Source: Adiantum capillus-veneris (Eukaryota; Streptophyta; Polypodiopsida; Polypodiales; Pteridaceae). Taken from it: a stretch of DNA of 64,000 nt. The notes beneath the pieces were generated by a model. It was not told where the DNA came from. It did not search any database and was given only the letters and a program-made list of their open reading frames with translations. The DNA is taken from NCBI GenBank assembly GCA_014529385.2, contig CM043948.1, positions 20,388,951 through 20,452,950 of the forward strand, written 5' to 3'. Positions within the stretch are counted from its first letter, which is position 1, and every line of letters begins with the position of its first letter. The position numbers were made by a program, and so were the translations under genes. Positions 44,560 to 55,200 of the stretch are shown here, one piece after another.

Positions 44560-45287
44560 CAATTCCGTTCTCCAAAGCAACCGAATAGGTGCAAGATGAA
44601 GAATCCAATGACAAGGGTAAACGACCTCAAGAGGTAAAGAAGGAGCAATGGCAACCAAAAGCCACTTCTACACAACCGGAATGCTCCTCAACGAAGAACT
44701 CTTAGAAATGGGTAAAGAAGACAGAAAATAAAATCACAGCTCAACCTTGGATAAAGATAGACTCAAAGTTGGTATGGAGGCCAAAGAAGGTTGTGCCAGA
44801 GAGAACAAAGGTGGAAAACAAAGTCTTCAACACCAGACAACAGAGTGATTTCAGACAGTCAAATGTAGCGAAACAAATTTGGATTCCAAAGAAGTTGATG
44901 ACAGCACAAAGCCATCGCAAGGAAATTTGGATTCCAAAGATCAAAAAGCAGAAACTCCCTTCAGTATAATCACCAGAGAATCCTAAGTACTCAAGGACAG
45001 AGACATCACAACCTAAAGTCAAGCAGATTTGGGTAGCAAAGAGTTTGTGGCAAGCACAAGCAAATCGGAAGCAGATTTGGATTATCAAAAAGGATAACAA
45101 TGTAAAGCAGAATCCCGATACTAATTCTACTACAAAAGTTCTACAGACAACCCAAATATTGCCTAAAAACCTGACAATCAAACAAAGAGTGACATTCTTG
45201 GAATTATTGCTATTTCATCGCTCTACAATTGACTTGATCAAGCATGACCACAAAAAATACAATGCTTCACCCTCAGACACTTCATAG
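44560..45287 (+). pseudogene. Gypsy-D IW[IV]PK repeat region
   Basis: This follows PR2 after a TAG at 44547 and further stops. The peptide repeats a short Trp motif: LVWRPKK (44769), QIWIPKK (44874), EIWIPKI (44922), QIWVAK (45024), QIWIIKK (45072). Two pairs are exactly 48 nucleotides apart. Between them it is Lys/Gln/Ser-rich and looks disordered. Gypsy-E has the same motif (QIWVSK, QIWVPK) in the same place. I recognise no family. Confidence 0.6.
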
Positions 45288-45308
45288 TCGTCCAAGAGGA
45301 CTCAGACT

Positions 45309-45322
45309 AGGAGGGGGGGAGG
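45309..45322 (+). promoter_or_regulatory. Internal polypurine tract in Gypsy-D
   Basis: AGGAGGGGGGGAGG lies just after the IWIPK region stop and is followed by a small TATACAGG tandem. It is 9.1 kb before the 3' LTR, so it is not the terminal tract. Gypsy-E has a purine run at the equivalent position (58717-58735, minus). Confidence 0.6.
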
Positions 45323-46107
45323 TATACAGGTATACAGGAACTACAAGCAATAAGGACAAAAAGAAAAAGAAAATGATATTACAAGGGCAGTGTCTTACAT
45401 GATTTCGAATTTTTATGTTTGTGGATATTGATAATATTTATGCCCTTATATACTTTGTTTTGCAATAATAAGAGATCAAGTGATGAATTTGAGTCTCTAA
45501 GTTTGTAAATACGACTAAATATGTATGTTTTTGGAGCCAAAAAGTGGAAAAAAGTGGTAATCCAAGCCGAGAAACCACAAATAAGTGTATATACATATAC
45601 ACAAGGTTACCAGCTAATCATTGTGTATTTTTGGAATTTTTTGGCTTCAATTTGCTATTTTGCTTTATTTTTAGGATTTTCTTAATAAAGTAAAAGAAAA
45701 ATAAAAAAGCAGGTGAAACGAGATCAAAAAAAAGAAAAGAATAGATGGTGATGATCCTAATGACAAGGGCAACCCATGGTAAAAATTGGGTACAATTCGG
45801 GAAAAGTTGCGGAAAGCCCGAAATGGCAGAATTTTGGCAAAGTGGACAGATTTCTCAGAAACAGGTCAAACGGAGTCCAAATTGAGAAATTTCAAATATT
45901 AAAGTGCATTTCACGACAAGATAGGAGGACACGTCAAATTTGGTAACAAGTGAGCCGCGAAGTCCAGAGTTAAGTATTTTTTATTTCACTTACAAGCTCA
46001 TTTGCACTACTACCCACTTGGAGAGAGCAAAGAGCACACAGGAGCATCCGACCTTCTACAGCCTTCTACGACTGCTACGAGAGCTCAGAGGACTCTAGAT
46101 ATGAGAG
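45323..46107 (+). other. Gypsy-D non-coding leader before the intron-like segment
   Basis: AT-rich DNA without ORFs. It includes a segment with TTGGAGAGAG near 46018 that also occurs in Gypsy-E (minus, near 58080), just before a donor-like GT in both. It may be a promoter and first exon for ORF3. Confidence 0.4.
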
Positions 46108-46915
46108 GTAGACTCGTTTCCATAAGCTTTTGATGCTTACCACTAACTTTTGTCACGAAAACTAACCAAAACAAAGAAACAAGAGCAGACGGGGAAATGG
46201 GTAGAATGCTAGGTAGAGGCACAACCGCCTAACCAAACCATGCAAGAACCAATAGGTGGCTTACCCTAGTGTAGAAGATGAGTTCCTAACTCTCAAAGCT
46301 CAAGAAAGACCAACTAGAAAAACCCTAGGTCAATAGAGCCTACAAGCGGCAAACAGGAAAAAGTTGTCAAAGCGACACAAAACTTCTCAGGAAGCTTAAC
46401 AACATCGAGGACAATGCAACCATGGAGTATCTCCAGGTTTGGACCACCAAAAGTGGGTCAAAACAACCGATTCGATGGCAAACACACAAAGCGTCATTTT
46501 GGCATAACGGCCAAAATTGACGACCAATGGCCATGAAACTTCACAAGCAGCTTCAAATAGCCATCAATGACACATGTATACAAGCAAAACCCAAGAGAAA
46601 GCCATTTCACTTACCAATGGTGAAAAAGACGCTTTCGGGCAACCAAATGGCTAAAGGTGGAAAAGAAGGAACCAAAGTCGAGTTCAACCACATTGACGGC
46701 TTCCCAACACCTCAAATAAGCTCTGGATGCAACTCTCAAGGAGAAAGATCGAGGAAAATCAACTCCAACACCAAAAGACGACTTCGGAGACTGAAATGCC
46801 TACAAAGGGGGCTTTTAACTAAACTGATGATTTTTAAGGTTGAAAACTAGTTAGCAAGGCTTAGGGCACTAGCATAAACCATGCTTTGCACAAAAAAAAC
46901 TTTTTATCAAGAATA

Positions 46916-46937
46916 GACATCATACGCGTATGATGTC
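46916..46937. repeat. D-type 22 bp palindrome 1
   Basis: A perfect palindrome: half-site GACATCATACG followed directly by its reverse complement. One more flanking pair (A/T) also matches. Confidence 0.95.
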
Positions 46938-47199
46938 TCACTGCATGATTTTCACATCATCTTGAACACATGAATGCATAGCCTCTTTCTATATGCTAAC
47001 AACATCAAATGTACAAAGTATCATGGGATTTGGAGTTGAAAAACCACTTGGAAACTAAAAAGACACAAAGTAGGGCATAAAACCGACTTATGGCCCTAAA
47101 TTTGCTAAAATAGCTCGAAACTCAATGAAACTTTGTAGGATTGTTGTTCAACACCTGCACAAGCTATCTGGAACCAAAAAGTACCATTTTGGCCAAAAA

Positions 47200-47221
47200 G
47201 ACATCATACGCGTATGATGTC
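47200..47221. repeat. D-type 22 bp palindrome 2
   Basis: Perfect copy of the GACATCATACG half-site palindrome, 284 bp after palindrome 1, preceded by TTTTGGCCAAAAA. Confidence 0.95.
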
Positions 47222-47483
47222 ACTTTGCACATACAGAGCCAAAATTGATCATTTCTCATCATATATCCATTATATATATCAAATACATGCCACATATGAA
47301 GTTTGGTACCATTTGGTCAAGGGGATCACTCCATTAGCCCAATTAGCGGAAAATCCTCTATTTAAAGCCTAATTTTGCCAAAATTCATCATACTCAACTT
47401 CAAGTCAAGATTTAAGTACACACAGTCCTTTACTATCATATGAGGGGCCCACAGAATCAATCTCATGCAAAAATGACACAAAA

Positions 47484-47505
47484 GACATCATACGCGTATG
47501 ATGTC
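47484..47505. repeat. D-type 22 bp palindrome 3
   Basis: Perfect copy, 284 bp after palindrome 2. Confidence 0.95.
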
Positions 47506-47618
47506 TCCATAGCCAATTTTGGTCCAAACTATACCCAAATTTCATAAAATCATTGTCTAAGCCTATATAAAGCCAAATCCAAGCTTACAATGCAAAATGG
47601 TTCAATTTTACCCAAAAA

Positions 47619-47640
47619 GACATCATACAAGTATGATGTC
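47619..47640. repeat. D-type 22 bp palindrome 4 (centre mutated)
   Basis: The arms are identical but the centre CGCG is changed to AAG-containing ACAAGT. It lies 135 bp after palindrome 3, about half the normal interval. Confidence 0.92.
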
Positions 47641-47901
47641 TCCCTACTTGATTTTTGCATTTCAGAGTTGCAATCACCACACAGAAGTGATCTACATGCC
47701 ATTTGAGAGCAAACCACAAAGTTTCATCCAATTTGGATCACAAAATCCAATTCCCTCTCAATATCTTGCAAAGAGCCTGACCAGGACTAAAATGGACATA
47801 ACTTGACCAAATGGGACCCAAATTCAAATCCACGCATATAGAATGGATGTATGCACTATTTGCTACAAGCACAACCAATATCAAGCCATTTTGACACAAA
47901 A

Positions 47902-47923
47902 GACATCATACGCGTATGATGTC
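47902..47923. repeat. D-type 22 bp palindrome 5
   Basis: Perfect copy, 283 bp after palindrome 4. Confidence 0.95.
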
Positions 47924-48091
47924 TCCAGCATGATTTTGCACCCAAATTGCACATTTTTCCACATGCATTGCATCCTTAGGCCCTTAATAGATTATGTTTC
48001 AATTTTTAAGTCATTTGGATAGTTAAAAGCTTAATTTCGGCTTTCAGTACTGAAAAAGACGCTAACTTCTGAAATTGGAGTTACAGGATCC

Positions 48092-49521
48092 ATGGACTCT
48101 CAAAGAAGCCATAGCAGACGCCGAGCCATTTTCTATTCCCCCAGAGAATCTCAAGCCCACAAATACTTGGGTAGAAGAAGCAGTGTTAGAAGAATAGGGG
48201 ATAAAGATATACCAAGGTACTTTCAAAGACCCACGGGGACAAACAGTGGATATCCCAATGATTCCCCAAGAACTGGTGGAGTACAACAGAACAGAGGAGA
48301 TAAGCACATACCTGGAAAGGACAGATCTCCACAGTGTTTTCACTTCCAGACCATCAAGAGTAGACACTCAAAGAGTGTATGAGTTGGCAACCACCATACA
48401 GAAAGACGGAAAGGCTACACTCACAGCCTTGGACGGGTAAAAGGTTGAAGTGGTTATCACTCCTTAGCTCATTGCAAATGCTCTGAAGTTGCACAACAAA
48501 GGATGCTCAATTATAGAAAGACGGGAAGACATAGAAGTGTATGGGCCAAAGAAGCAAAATGCCACCTATGAAGACATGGCAGATCCGAGAGAGGCAAAGT
48601 TTTGCCGGCTCTACAACCAATTTTTACACATATGCAGCAAAAGGCCACAGAAGTATACCCCACCACCACATGCTGTTGCCACAACAATCACTTGGGCAAT
48701 AAAGACCAACATCCCGAAGGAAGTCAATTATGCTCAGCACATCCATGAGCAAGTAATTGCTTTGCAGAACGAGAAGCCAAAGTACATTGGAGGAGTCAAA
48801 GCGTTGACTAAGATAGCTTATGAAGCTATCGAAGCAAGGGACTAGTGGCCAATGGCTCCCTCGCAAAACCAATGGCTAAAAGAGATAGATGAAGATGAAG
48901 ACCAGCCAGAGGTCACAAAGAGAGTGTCAACAAGGGCAAGGTGAAAACTAGAAATCGTTTTCGAGCCAGAAGAAGAAGAAGATGAGCCCCTCAAGAAGAA
49001 GACCAAGAAGAAACCCGCTCCAAAGCATACTAAGAGCCAGAAAGCCGCCAGAATGGAGAGGCTGATTCAATAGTTTAGAGCCGAGCGAGATTTAAAAGGA
49101 GATTTTGAGGAAAAGTGGGTACCAAACTTAACAAAAGTCGGAGCCAGCTCAACAAGACCAAATATTAATCAGTACGATCAATATATCAAGGCTTATGAAG
49201 AATGGAGAGGCTGATTGAACAGTTTAGAGCCGAGCGAGATTTAAAAGGAGATTTTGAGGAAAAGTGGGTACCACACCCAACAAAAGTCGGAGCCAGCTCA
49301 ACAAGACCAAATATTGATCAGTACGATCAATATATCAAGGCTTATGAAGAATCAGAAGCTATCTTGGAGCAGCAACTGATAGAGCCATACACTGAAGTAG
49401 AAGTTCAGCACCTTTAAGCTGAATTAAAAAGAGATGACAAGGGAAAGGGAAAGGTAGAGGAGCCAAGTCCTGAAGGAAAGGAAAAGATAGTAGATGAGAC
49501 GACTACTCAAGTTGAGGTGGA
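48092..49521 (+). pseudogene. Gypsy-D ORF3, N-terminal half
   Basis: The frame opens at ATG 48092, six bases after a splice-acceptor-like CAG. After frame changes the clearest part is 48489-48845 (EAKFCRLYNQFLHICSKRPQ ... PPPHAVATTITWAIKTNIP ... YIGGVKALTKIAYEAIEARD). This matches the Gypsy-E ORF (PNHVVATTFTQVLKP ... YLGAPEVLTKIAYHAI). A Glu/Lys-rich segment follows. A 149 bp tandem duplication (49051-49199, 49200-49348) is not a multiple of three and shifts the frame. The position is that of env in retroviruses. The conserved block loosely resembles plant-transposon ORF domains of Athila elements, which is tentative. Confidence 0.65.
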
Positions 49522-49843
49522 TGTAAAGAATGAGGATGCAAGAGAGCTACACAAGACAAGCACAAAGCACACAGAGATGGAAAGCTTCTTCTTCTTCTTC
49601 ATAGAAAAGAGAGTACAAAATGACTAAGTGCTAAAGCTGAAAAGTAGCACATATGTACATGCGGTCACTAAGTGTGAACTCGCTAGAAGCGTACTAGGCT
49701 GGCACTATAAGTGTAGTCCAGCTGTAGAATCACTGGCAGCGATCCTCCGTGTCAGTCACCTAACGCGCCAGTGAGTAAATGCCGTAAGCGGCCAAGACCC
49801 GTAGTGGATTCCAGCTCAAGGTGTAGAGCTCGACATCTCAACA
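49522..49843 (-). repeat. Copia-4 3' LTR
   Basis: 322 bp, same family as the Copia-3 LTR, followed inward by the polypurine complement CTCCCCCTCGAG. Confidence 0.94.
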
Positions 49844-52287
49844 CTCCCCCTCGAGCTCTGCATGTCGCAGAGTCCAAGCATAGTCCGGAAATGTAGAAGC
49901 TTCTCAGCTCTGAGGGCCTTCGTAAAGATATCCGCTATCTGCTCCTCTGTGTTGACGTAGACCAAGTCGATGTCGCCCGCCAACACTCGCTCTCGAACGT
50001 AGTGGTAATGAACCTCTATGTGTTTCGTCCTGGCATGGAACACTGGGTTCCTAGCCAACTGCATGATGCTGAGGTTGTCACAATGGATGAAATTCTGCTG
50101 GTCCACCTGCACTCCCAAGTCCTCAAGTAATGTGCGTAGCCAAGCTACCTCGCACACCGCAACTGCTGCACCTCTGTACTCGGCCTCTGTGCTCGATAAA
50201 GCAACCGTAGGCTGCTTTTGCTGCTCCAAGTAACATCAGCACTCCCAAAAGAGAACATGAAGCCACTCGTAGATCTCCTATCAACAATGCTACCTGCCCA
50301 ATCTGCATCTGTATACCCATACAATGCTAATGGTGCATCTGCTGCATAGAACAATGCGTAGTCAAGAGTACCTTGCACATACCTAAGTGTGCGTCGTACT
50401 CCATCCAAATGTGGCTTCTTCAGAAGCTGCATGAACTGACTCTCCAAGCCTACTGTGTAGCTCAAGTCTGGCCTCGTGATAGTCAAGTAGATTAGACTAC
50501 CCACAATCTTCCTGTACATGTTCACATCCTCAACAACATCACCCTTCTCTGCACTCAGCTTTGCATTCACATCCAAGGGAATAGAAATTGGCTTACAATC
50601 AGCCATACCATACTTTGACAACATGTCCAAAGCATATTGTCTCTGTGATAGCCATACACCCTCTGGAGTCCTGATCACCTCAATGCCAAGAAAGTAGCGC
50701 AACTCGCCTAAATCTTTCATTTCAAACTCCTGTTTGAGAAGACCCTTCACATGGTCAATCTCCATAGCATTGTCACCAACAATAATAAGGTCATCTACAT
50801 ATATGGTAATGACCACAATCCCCACATCACTCTCACGTACATGGAGTGAATGATCAGCATGAGCTCTCCTAAAACCAATACTGACAAGATACTTGGCAAT
50901 CCTGTCATACCATGCTCTAGAGCCCTGCTTCAAACCATACAAAGCTTTGAGAAGTCTTCATACATAATCTGCGTAACCTGGATCGACATAACCATGTGGC
51001 TGATCCATATACACTTCCTCTTGCAACTCACCATTCAAGAAGGCATTCTTTACATCCATTTGATGCATAATCCATCCTCTAGATGCAGCCACTGCTATGA
51101 CAGCTCTCACAGTCGTCATCTTTGCCACTGGAGCAAAGGTCTCCTCATAGTCTATGCCATACGCCTGTGCATAACCCTTTGCGACCAGCCTTTCCTTGTG
51201 ATGCTCAATGTTACCATCAGCCTTATGCTTGGTTTTATACACCCATTTACAGCCAATAGCTTTCTTGCCACTTGGCAATGGCACCAACTCCCATGTGTCG
51301 TTTGCTTCCAATGCAGCCATCTCTTCATTCATTGCATCATCCCAATGCACATTTCCAACTGCATCCTCAAAACATGTGGGCTCCACATCCTGTATCACCT
51401 TAGCCATGTAGGCTTGGTGATGCGCTAGATACCCATCATAAGTCAATTTCTGAACTGGATTTCTGACTCTATTAGATCTGCGCGATCCTGGGTCACTCCT
51501 TTGCCCTCTAGCATCTTCTTGTACTTTCCTTACACCAGGTGTCCTGACAGCCGGAATTCCAAATTCCTCATCAATACTTTGTTCAGAACCATCTGAATCC
51601 ATGTCTACATGTGAAAAACCTGATGATGCATCAGCCATAAAGGGAGGTTCATCAACCTTTTCCTTTCCTTTTCGTGATACATTCCTTGTACCTGTTGGTG
51701 GAGTAACCTGCGTACGTAGTCTACCATTCCATGGTTTCTCAATAGAGCCATGAGAAGAGGACTCTTGTGGTCCACTCAAAACCTGTGACTGTGGCCTCAC
51801 ATTTTGTACAACCACATCATCTTTTACATCATCCCCAATAGTGCCATGTGCATTACTGTACCAGCTGCTCATCTTTTACATCTCTGCTCACTCGTAATTC
51901 TCGTGTAGTAGGATTGTAGCACCTGTACCCCTTTTGTTCAAGGGAATATCCCACAAGAATACATTTCTCTGCTTTAGGATCCAATTTCCTATGAAACTCA
52001 TCTGGTACATGCATGTAAGCTATGCAGCCAAACACTTTCAAGTGTGCCAAATCAGGCTTTGTACCTGTAAACTTTTCCTCAGGTGTTACATCATGCACCG
52101 CAGCTGTAGGTGTCCTGTTCATAATGTACACAGCTGTATTTACGGCTTCAGCCCAGAAATGATGAGGCATGTTCTTCTCATTCATCAATGCACGTGCAAC
52201 CTCTGCAATGTGCCTGTTTTTCCTTTCTGCGACCCCATTCTGTTGTGGAGTATATCTACATGTAAACTGCCTGCGTATACCATGCAT
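49816..52287 (-). pseudogene. Copia-4 pol remnant (integrase C-part, RT, RNase H)
   Basis: From 52287 the minus strand reads MHGIRRQFTCRYTPQQNGVA (integrase, near the catalytic Glu). After a small deletion near 51870 come the linker and RT (NDTWELVPLPSGKKAIGCKW). A TGA at about 50955 replaces a Cys codon of Copia-3. RT then has IYVDDLIIVG, and after a one-base loss near 50220 the RNase H ends EVHYHYVRERVLAGDIDLVY. There is no gag or protease, so it could move only with help. Confidence 0.92.
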
Positions 52288-52302
52288 TCACACAAAGCAC
52301 AC

Positions 52303-52605
52303 AGAGAGCTACACAAGACAAGCACAAAGCACACAGAGACGGAAAGCTTCTTCTTCTTCTTCACAGAAAAGAGAGTACAAAATGACTAAGTGCTAAAGCT
52401 GAAAAGTAGCACATATGTGCATGCGGTCACCAAGTGTGAACTCGCTAGAAGCGTACTAGGCTGGCACTATAAGTGTAGTCCAGCTGTAGAATCACTGGCA
52501 GAGATCCTCCGTGTCGGTCACCTAACGCGCCAGTGAGTAAATGCCGTAAGCGTCCAAGACCCGTAGTGGATGCCAGCTCAAGGTGTAGAGCTCGACATCT
52601 CAACA
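52303..52605 (-). repeat. Copia-4 5' LTR (inner 19 bp missing)
   Basis: Collinear with the Copia-3 LTR from its 20th base inward. The inner junction (52288-52303) repeats ACACAAAGCACACAGAG, a short LTR-derived duplication marking the deletion joint. Confidence 0.9.
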
Positions 52606-52610
52606 GTGGA

Positions 52611-54366
52611 TGTGCTAGAAAAGCCTGAAATACAGCAAGAGGAGAAGGCAACGGATCCAGTTCAAGAGAAGAAAGAGAAATATGATGCTCTAATAGACAC
52701 AGGATATACTCAAGAAGAGGCCCTCAAGGTTGTGTATGGCATTGCCTTAGCACAGGAAGAACGGAGAGGAACGGAGAGGAGGACCAAGAATAGATTCGAC
52801 AGAGAGAAGAGGTTAGTACGTGAGAAGGCAGAGGATTAGCTGGAAGATGAGGATGAGCTTGAAGACGAGGATGAAAGAGATATCCAAAAAGTGCATCAAC
52901 TATTGCAGCAGATCAAAGCCCGATCAAAGACAATGAGGGACAGCAAAGAAGAAGCAAAAAATGAAAGAGATGGACTAATCCTCCAACTTGTTGATGCTTC
53001 ATGAGAGGTGGCCAGTGCACAAGAAGCCAAAGAAAGAATTGAAGATGAATTGGAAGCTACAAAGGACGATCTCATTAAGCTACGAGAAAGGATGGATCTG
53101 CAGGAGAGAACAATCCTAAGGCTTAGATCCACACCAAGAGCTAGCAGAGCAGGAGTAGAGCCAAAGGGAGCAAGAGTCCCCAGTCTGGAAGATCAAGTCT
53201 GTAGCTTGCAAAGAGAATTGCGGCTAGAGCAAGTGTAGAGATTGCACATTGCGGAGGGCTCATTGGCTGCAGAAGAATGACTTACATCAGAGAACCAAGC
53301 ACTGAGAGCGAAGAATGAGGCCCTCCGAAAGCAGCTCCAAGATCTGCAATACATGATAAAAGATACAGAGGTTCAGCAAGAAGAAACCAGCGGGGCAACA
53401 GTGGAGCTACAAGAGACTGGGAAAGCCACAACTATTGAAGATACAGCCCCAGCACAAGAAGAGGCCACAACATGAAGACTTACCGAGGAGGAGGAAAAAA
53501 GATTGCACGAGCAGATAGAGCAGGCAACAGAGGAGAGTGCAAAGGCGGCCATGGAGTGGGAAAGAAGACTCCTATTCTCCATCGGACTTCAAGGGTTGGA
53601 TACTAAGGTGCTACAAGAACAGTGGATGCAACCTACATTGCCCCTTCCTCTACTAAAGTTTGAAGTGCTGAAAACAAAGAAAAGGATAGAAGAAGAGCAG
53701 TATGTCGTGCTATACAAAGGCGACATCACAAAAGAGGAGGAATCAAAGAAGATAGACTTCGAGCCCAGATGGAGGAAAGGGTGGTTGACAAAGTACCCAA
53801 CCTACCTAATCTATTTGGTGGAGGCACCCAACGAAGTTAGAAAAGATGCAACATTCTGTCCAGTGCCACGAGTCAGGAGTTGGAAATAGCATGGCAGAAT
53901 CACAGCAAAGAAGCCAAATTGGCTTAATTACCCCAGGATGCCAGGACCAAAGGTGGGAGAGAGAATAAGTAAGGCCTACATGGTGAAAACCCTAACAGGC
54001 ACCATTAAGCTCTTTACTGGCTCTCCTGACCTTTCGTGTCAAATGCTCAAAAATATTTGCAGAACATTATTGGCTTGCATTGAAGTGTTTGCACCGGATA
54101 AAGCTACCAGCTCAACATTGTTGTCAACGGCTGACACAGTGACAGATATGATGTATGATCTATCTTTGCAGCCATATCCAAAAGTATTACACCTCTTTTA
54201 TCAGAGAATCATGTTTATGCCGAGATTCCACATGCAGGCCTTTGAGGAGGCATTCTACACTGGTTTCTTTACTCATGAAAGTAAGATATTCGGCCCTACA
54301 CTGACCATTGGAAACCTGAGATACGAGTCACATCTTCATATGATAAAATCGACGAGACTCCATTAA
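52611..54366 (+). pseudogene. Gypsy-D ORF3, C-terminal half with coiled coil
   Basis: This continues the ORF3 frame right after the Copia-4 target duplication (VLEKPEIQQEEKATDPVQEK). A long Glu/Lys/Leu heptad region covers about 52840-53480 (AKERIEDELEATKDDLIKLR, MDLQERTILRLR). A more globular end follows (53503-54366: WRKGWLTKYPTYLIYLVEAP, FAPDKATSSTLLSTADTVTD). Stops occur near 52837, 53003, 53236, 53278 and 53474. I see no signal peptide or membrane segment, so an envelope role is not supported. The end lies about 50 bp before the terminal polypurine tract. Confidence 0.65.
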
Positions 54367-54404
54367 AGACAAAGCAAGGATGTCATGTCAGGGATGACAT
54401 GAAC

Positions 54405-54418
54405 GCGGAGGAGGGGAG
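54405..54418 (+). promoter_or_regulatory. Terminal polypurine tract of Gypsy-D
   Basis: GCGGAGGAGGGGAG immediately precedes the LTR start TGTTGAGCGG. Confidence 0.82.
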
Positions 54419-55200
54419 TGTTGAGCGGAGGACCACACCTATACATTTTTGCTCACACTCATGTTTTTGTAAACACTTATTGTAATAAATGTCTTTCAAA
54501 CATTTCATTTTTTTCATGGAGCCGATTTATTGTAATTAGCCGGACTCAATTGAGTTTCCAGCTTGTATTCCCCAAGTAGTTTCACCTGCTTATGTAATTA
54601 GAGCCGCCATTGGAGAAGCGACACTGCCATTGTGTTAGCAACGGCGAGAGCTACGCACCGATACCAAGCATGCCCGCATTCGGCTTCTACGCGAGGTGAG
54701 CTCCCATGAGCTTCTATGTGAGTTTTCTCCCTACCTGTGTGTCGGAATTGAGCGTGACATATATCTATAGAACCGCAACGAGTAGAGCTACACATTAGTA
54801 CCATCGGAGTTGAGATTCGGTCACCTATATTTTTCGGCCTGTCTTCATACGCGTTTACCGCACGGAATGGTTACAGGTTGAGATTGTATTGTAGATTCAT
54901 AGGGTATTGTCCTTACCTAGTGTAGAGACCCCCCTTTGAGTTTGAGGCTGATTCGATGACTCTAGATCATGTTTCGGATAGCATTCATTCATAGTACGGA
55001 TTTCAATCACTTGCGTATTTGAGAACTTAGATTTGATTTCCTTGGTAGTGATTGTCATTAGAAGGTCGAGTAGGTGATTTGACACCCACCTATTTGTTTC
55101 CATGCGCCTGCGGGTCAAGCTCCATCCGCGTTTGACATTCTTGTTTGTCGGTTGAGTTCTTGCTATCATAGCCACCGCTAGCGGCGTAACCGCCACAACA
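54419..55200 (+). repeat. Gypsy-D 3' LTR, 782 bp
   Basis: It begins TGTTGAGCGG after the polypurine tract and ends GCCACAACA, giving inverted termini TGTTG/CAACA. AATAAA-like sequence is at about 54485. It abuts the interrupted Gypsy-E ORF at 55201. No 5' partner is in the window. Confidence 0.78.

Larger units (their letters stand above)
46108..48086 (+). other. Predicted intron-like segment of Gypsy-D carrying the palindrome array
   Basis: The donor-like GAG|GTAGAC at 46108 aligns by its flanks with a stronger GG|GTAAGT in Gypsy-E. The acceptor-like GGAGTTACAG ends at 48086, six bases before an ATG at 48092. The segment has no extended conserved coding. Five copies of a 22 bp palindrome lie within it at 46916, 47200, 47484, 47619 and 47902. 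Splicing is inferred, not shown. Confidence 0.45.
49522..52605 (-). mobile_element. Copia-4: internally deleted Copia-3-family element in Gypsy-D ORF3
   Basis: 3084 bp with the perfect 5 bp target duplication GTGGA (49517-49521 and 52606-52610). The left LTR is full length and the right LTR lacks its inner 19 bases. Gag, protease and the integrase N-terminal half are absent; the remaining pol is collinear with Copia-3. The duplicated target shows it inserted as a unit, before or after the internal deletion. Confidence 0.95.
31007..55200 (+). mobile_element. Gypsy-D: very large Gypsy element with extra 3' ORF, invaded by Copia-2 and Copia-4
   Basis: The plus-strand order is gag, PR1, RT-RNase H, duplicated zinc module, integrase, PR2, IWIPK repeat region, polypurine tract, intron-like palindrome segment, ORF3, polypurine tract, LTR. 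Without the two Copia insertions it is about 16 kb. The 5' LTR is missing: the gag-side sequence begins abruptly at about 31007 against Gypsy-F. The RT is neither chromovirus nor dual-RNase H Tat; an Athila-like affinity is my tentative reading, supported by the extra ORF between integrase and 3' LTR. Every ORF has stops or frameshifts. Confidence 0.85.

Noticed and set aside
46527-46850. 107-codon plus ORF in the intron-like segment
   Set aside because: No counterpart in Gypsy-E, ordinary composition, no motif; treated as chance.
46916-47923. CRISPR array
   Set aside because: Repeats are perfect palindromes separated by 113-262 bp, not unique spacers of 25-40 bp, in plant retroelement DNA.
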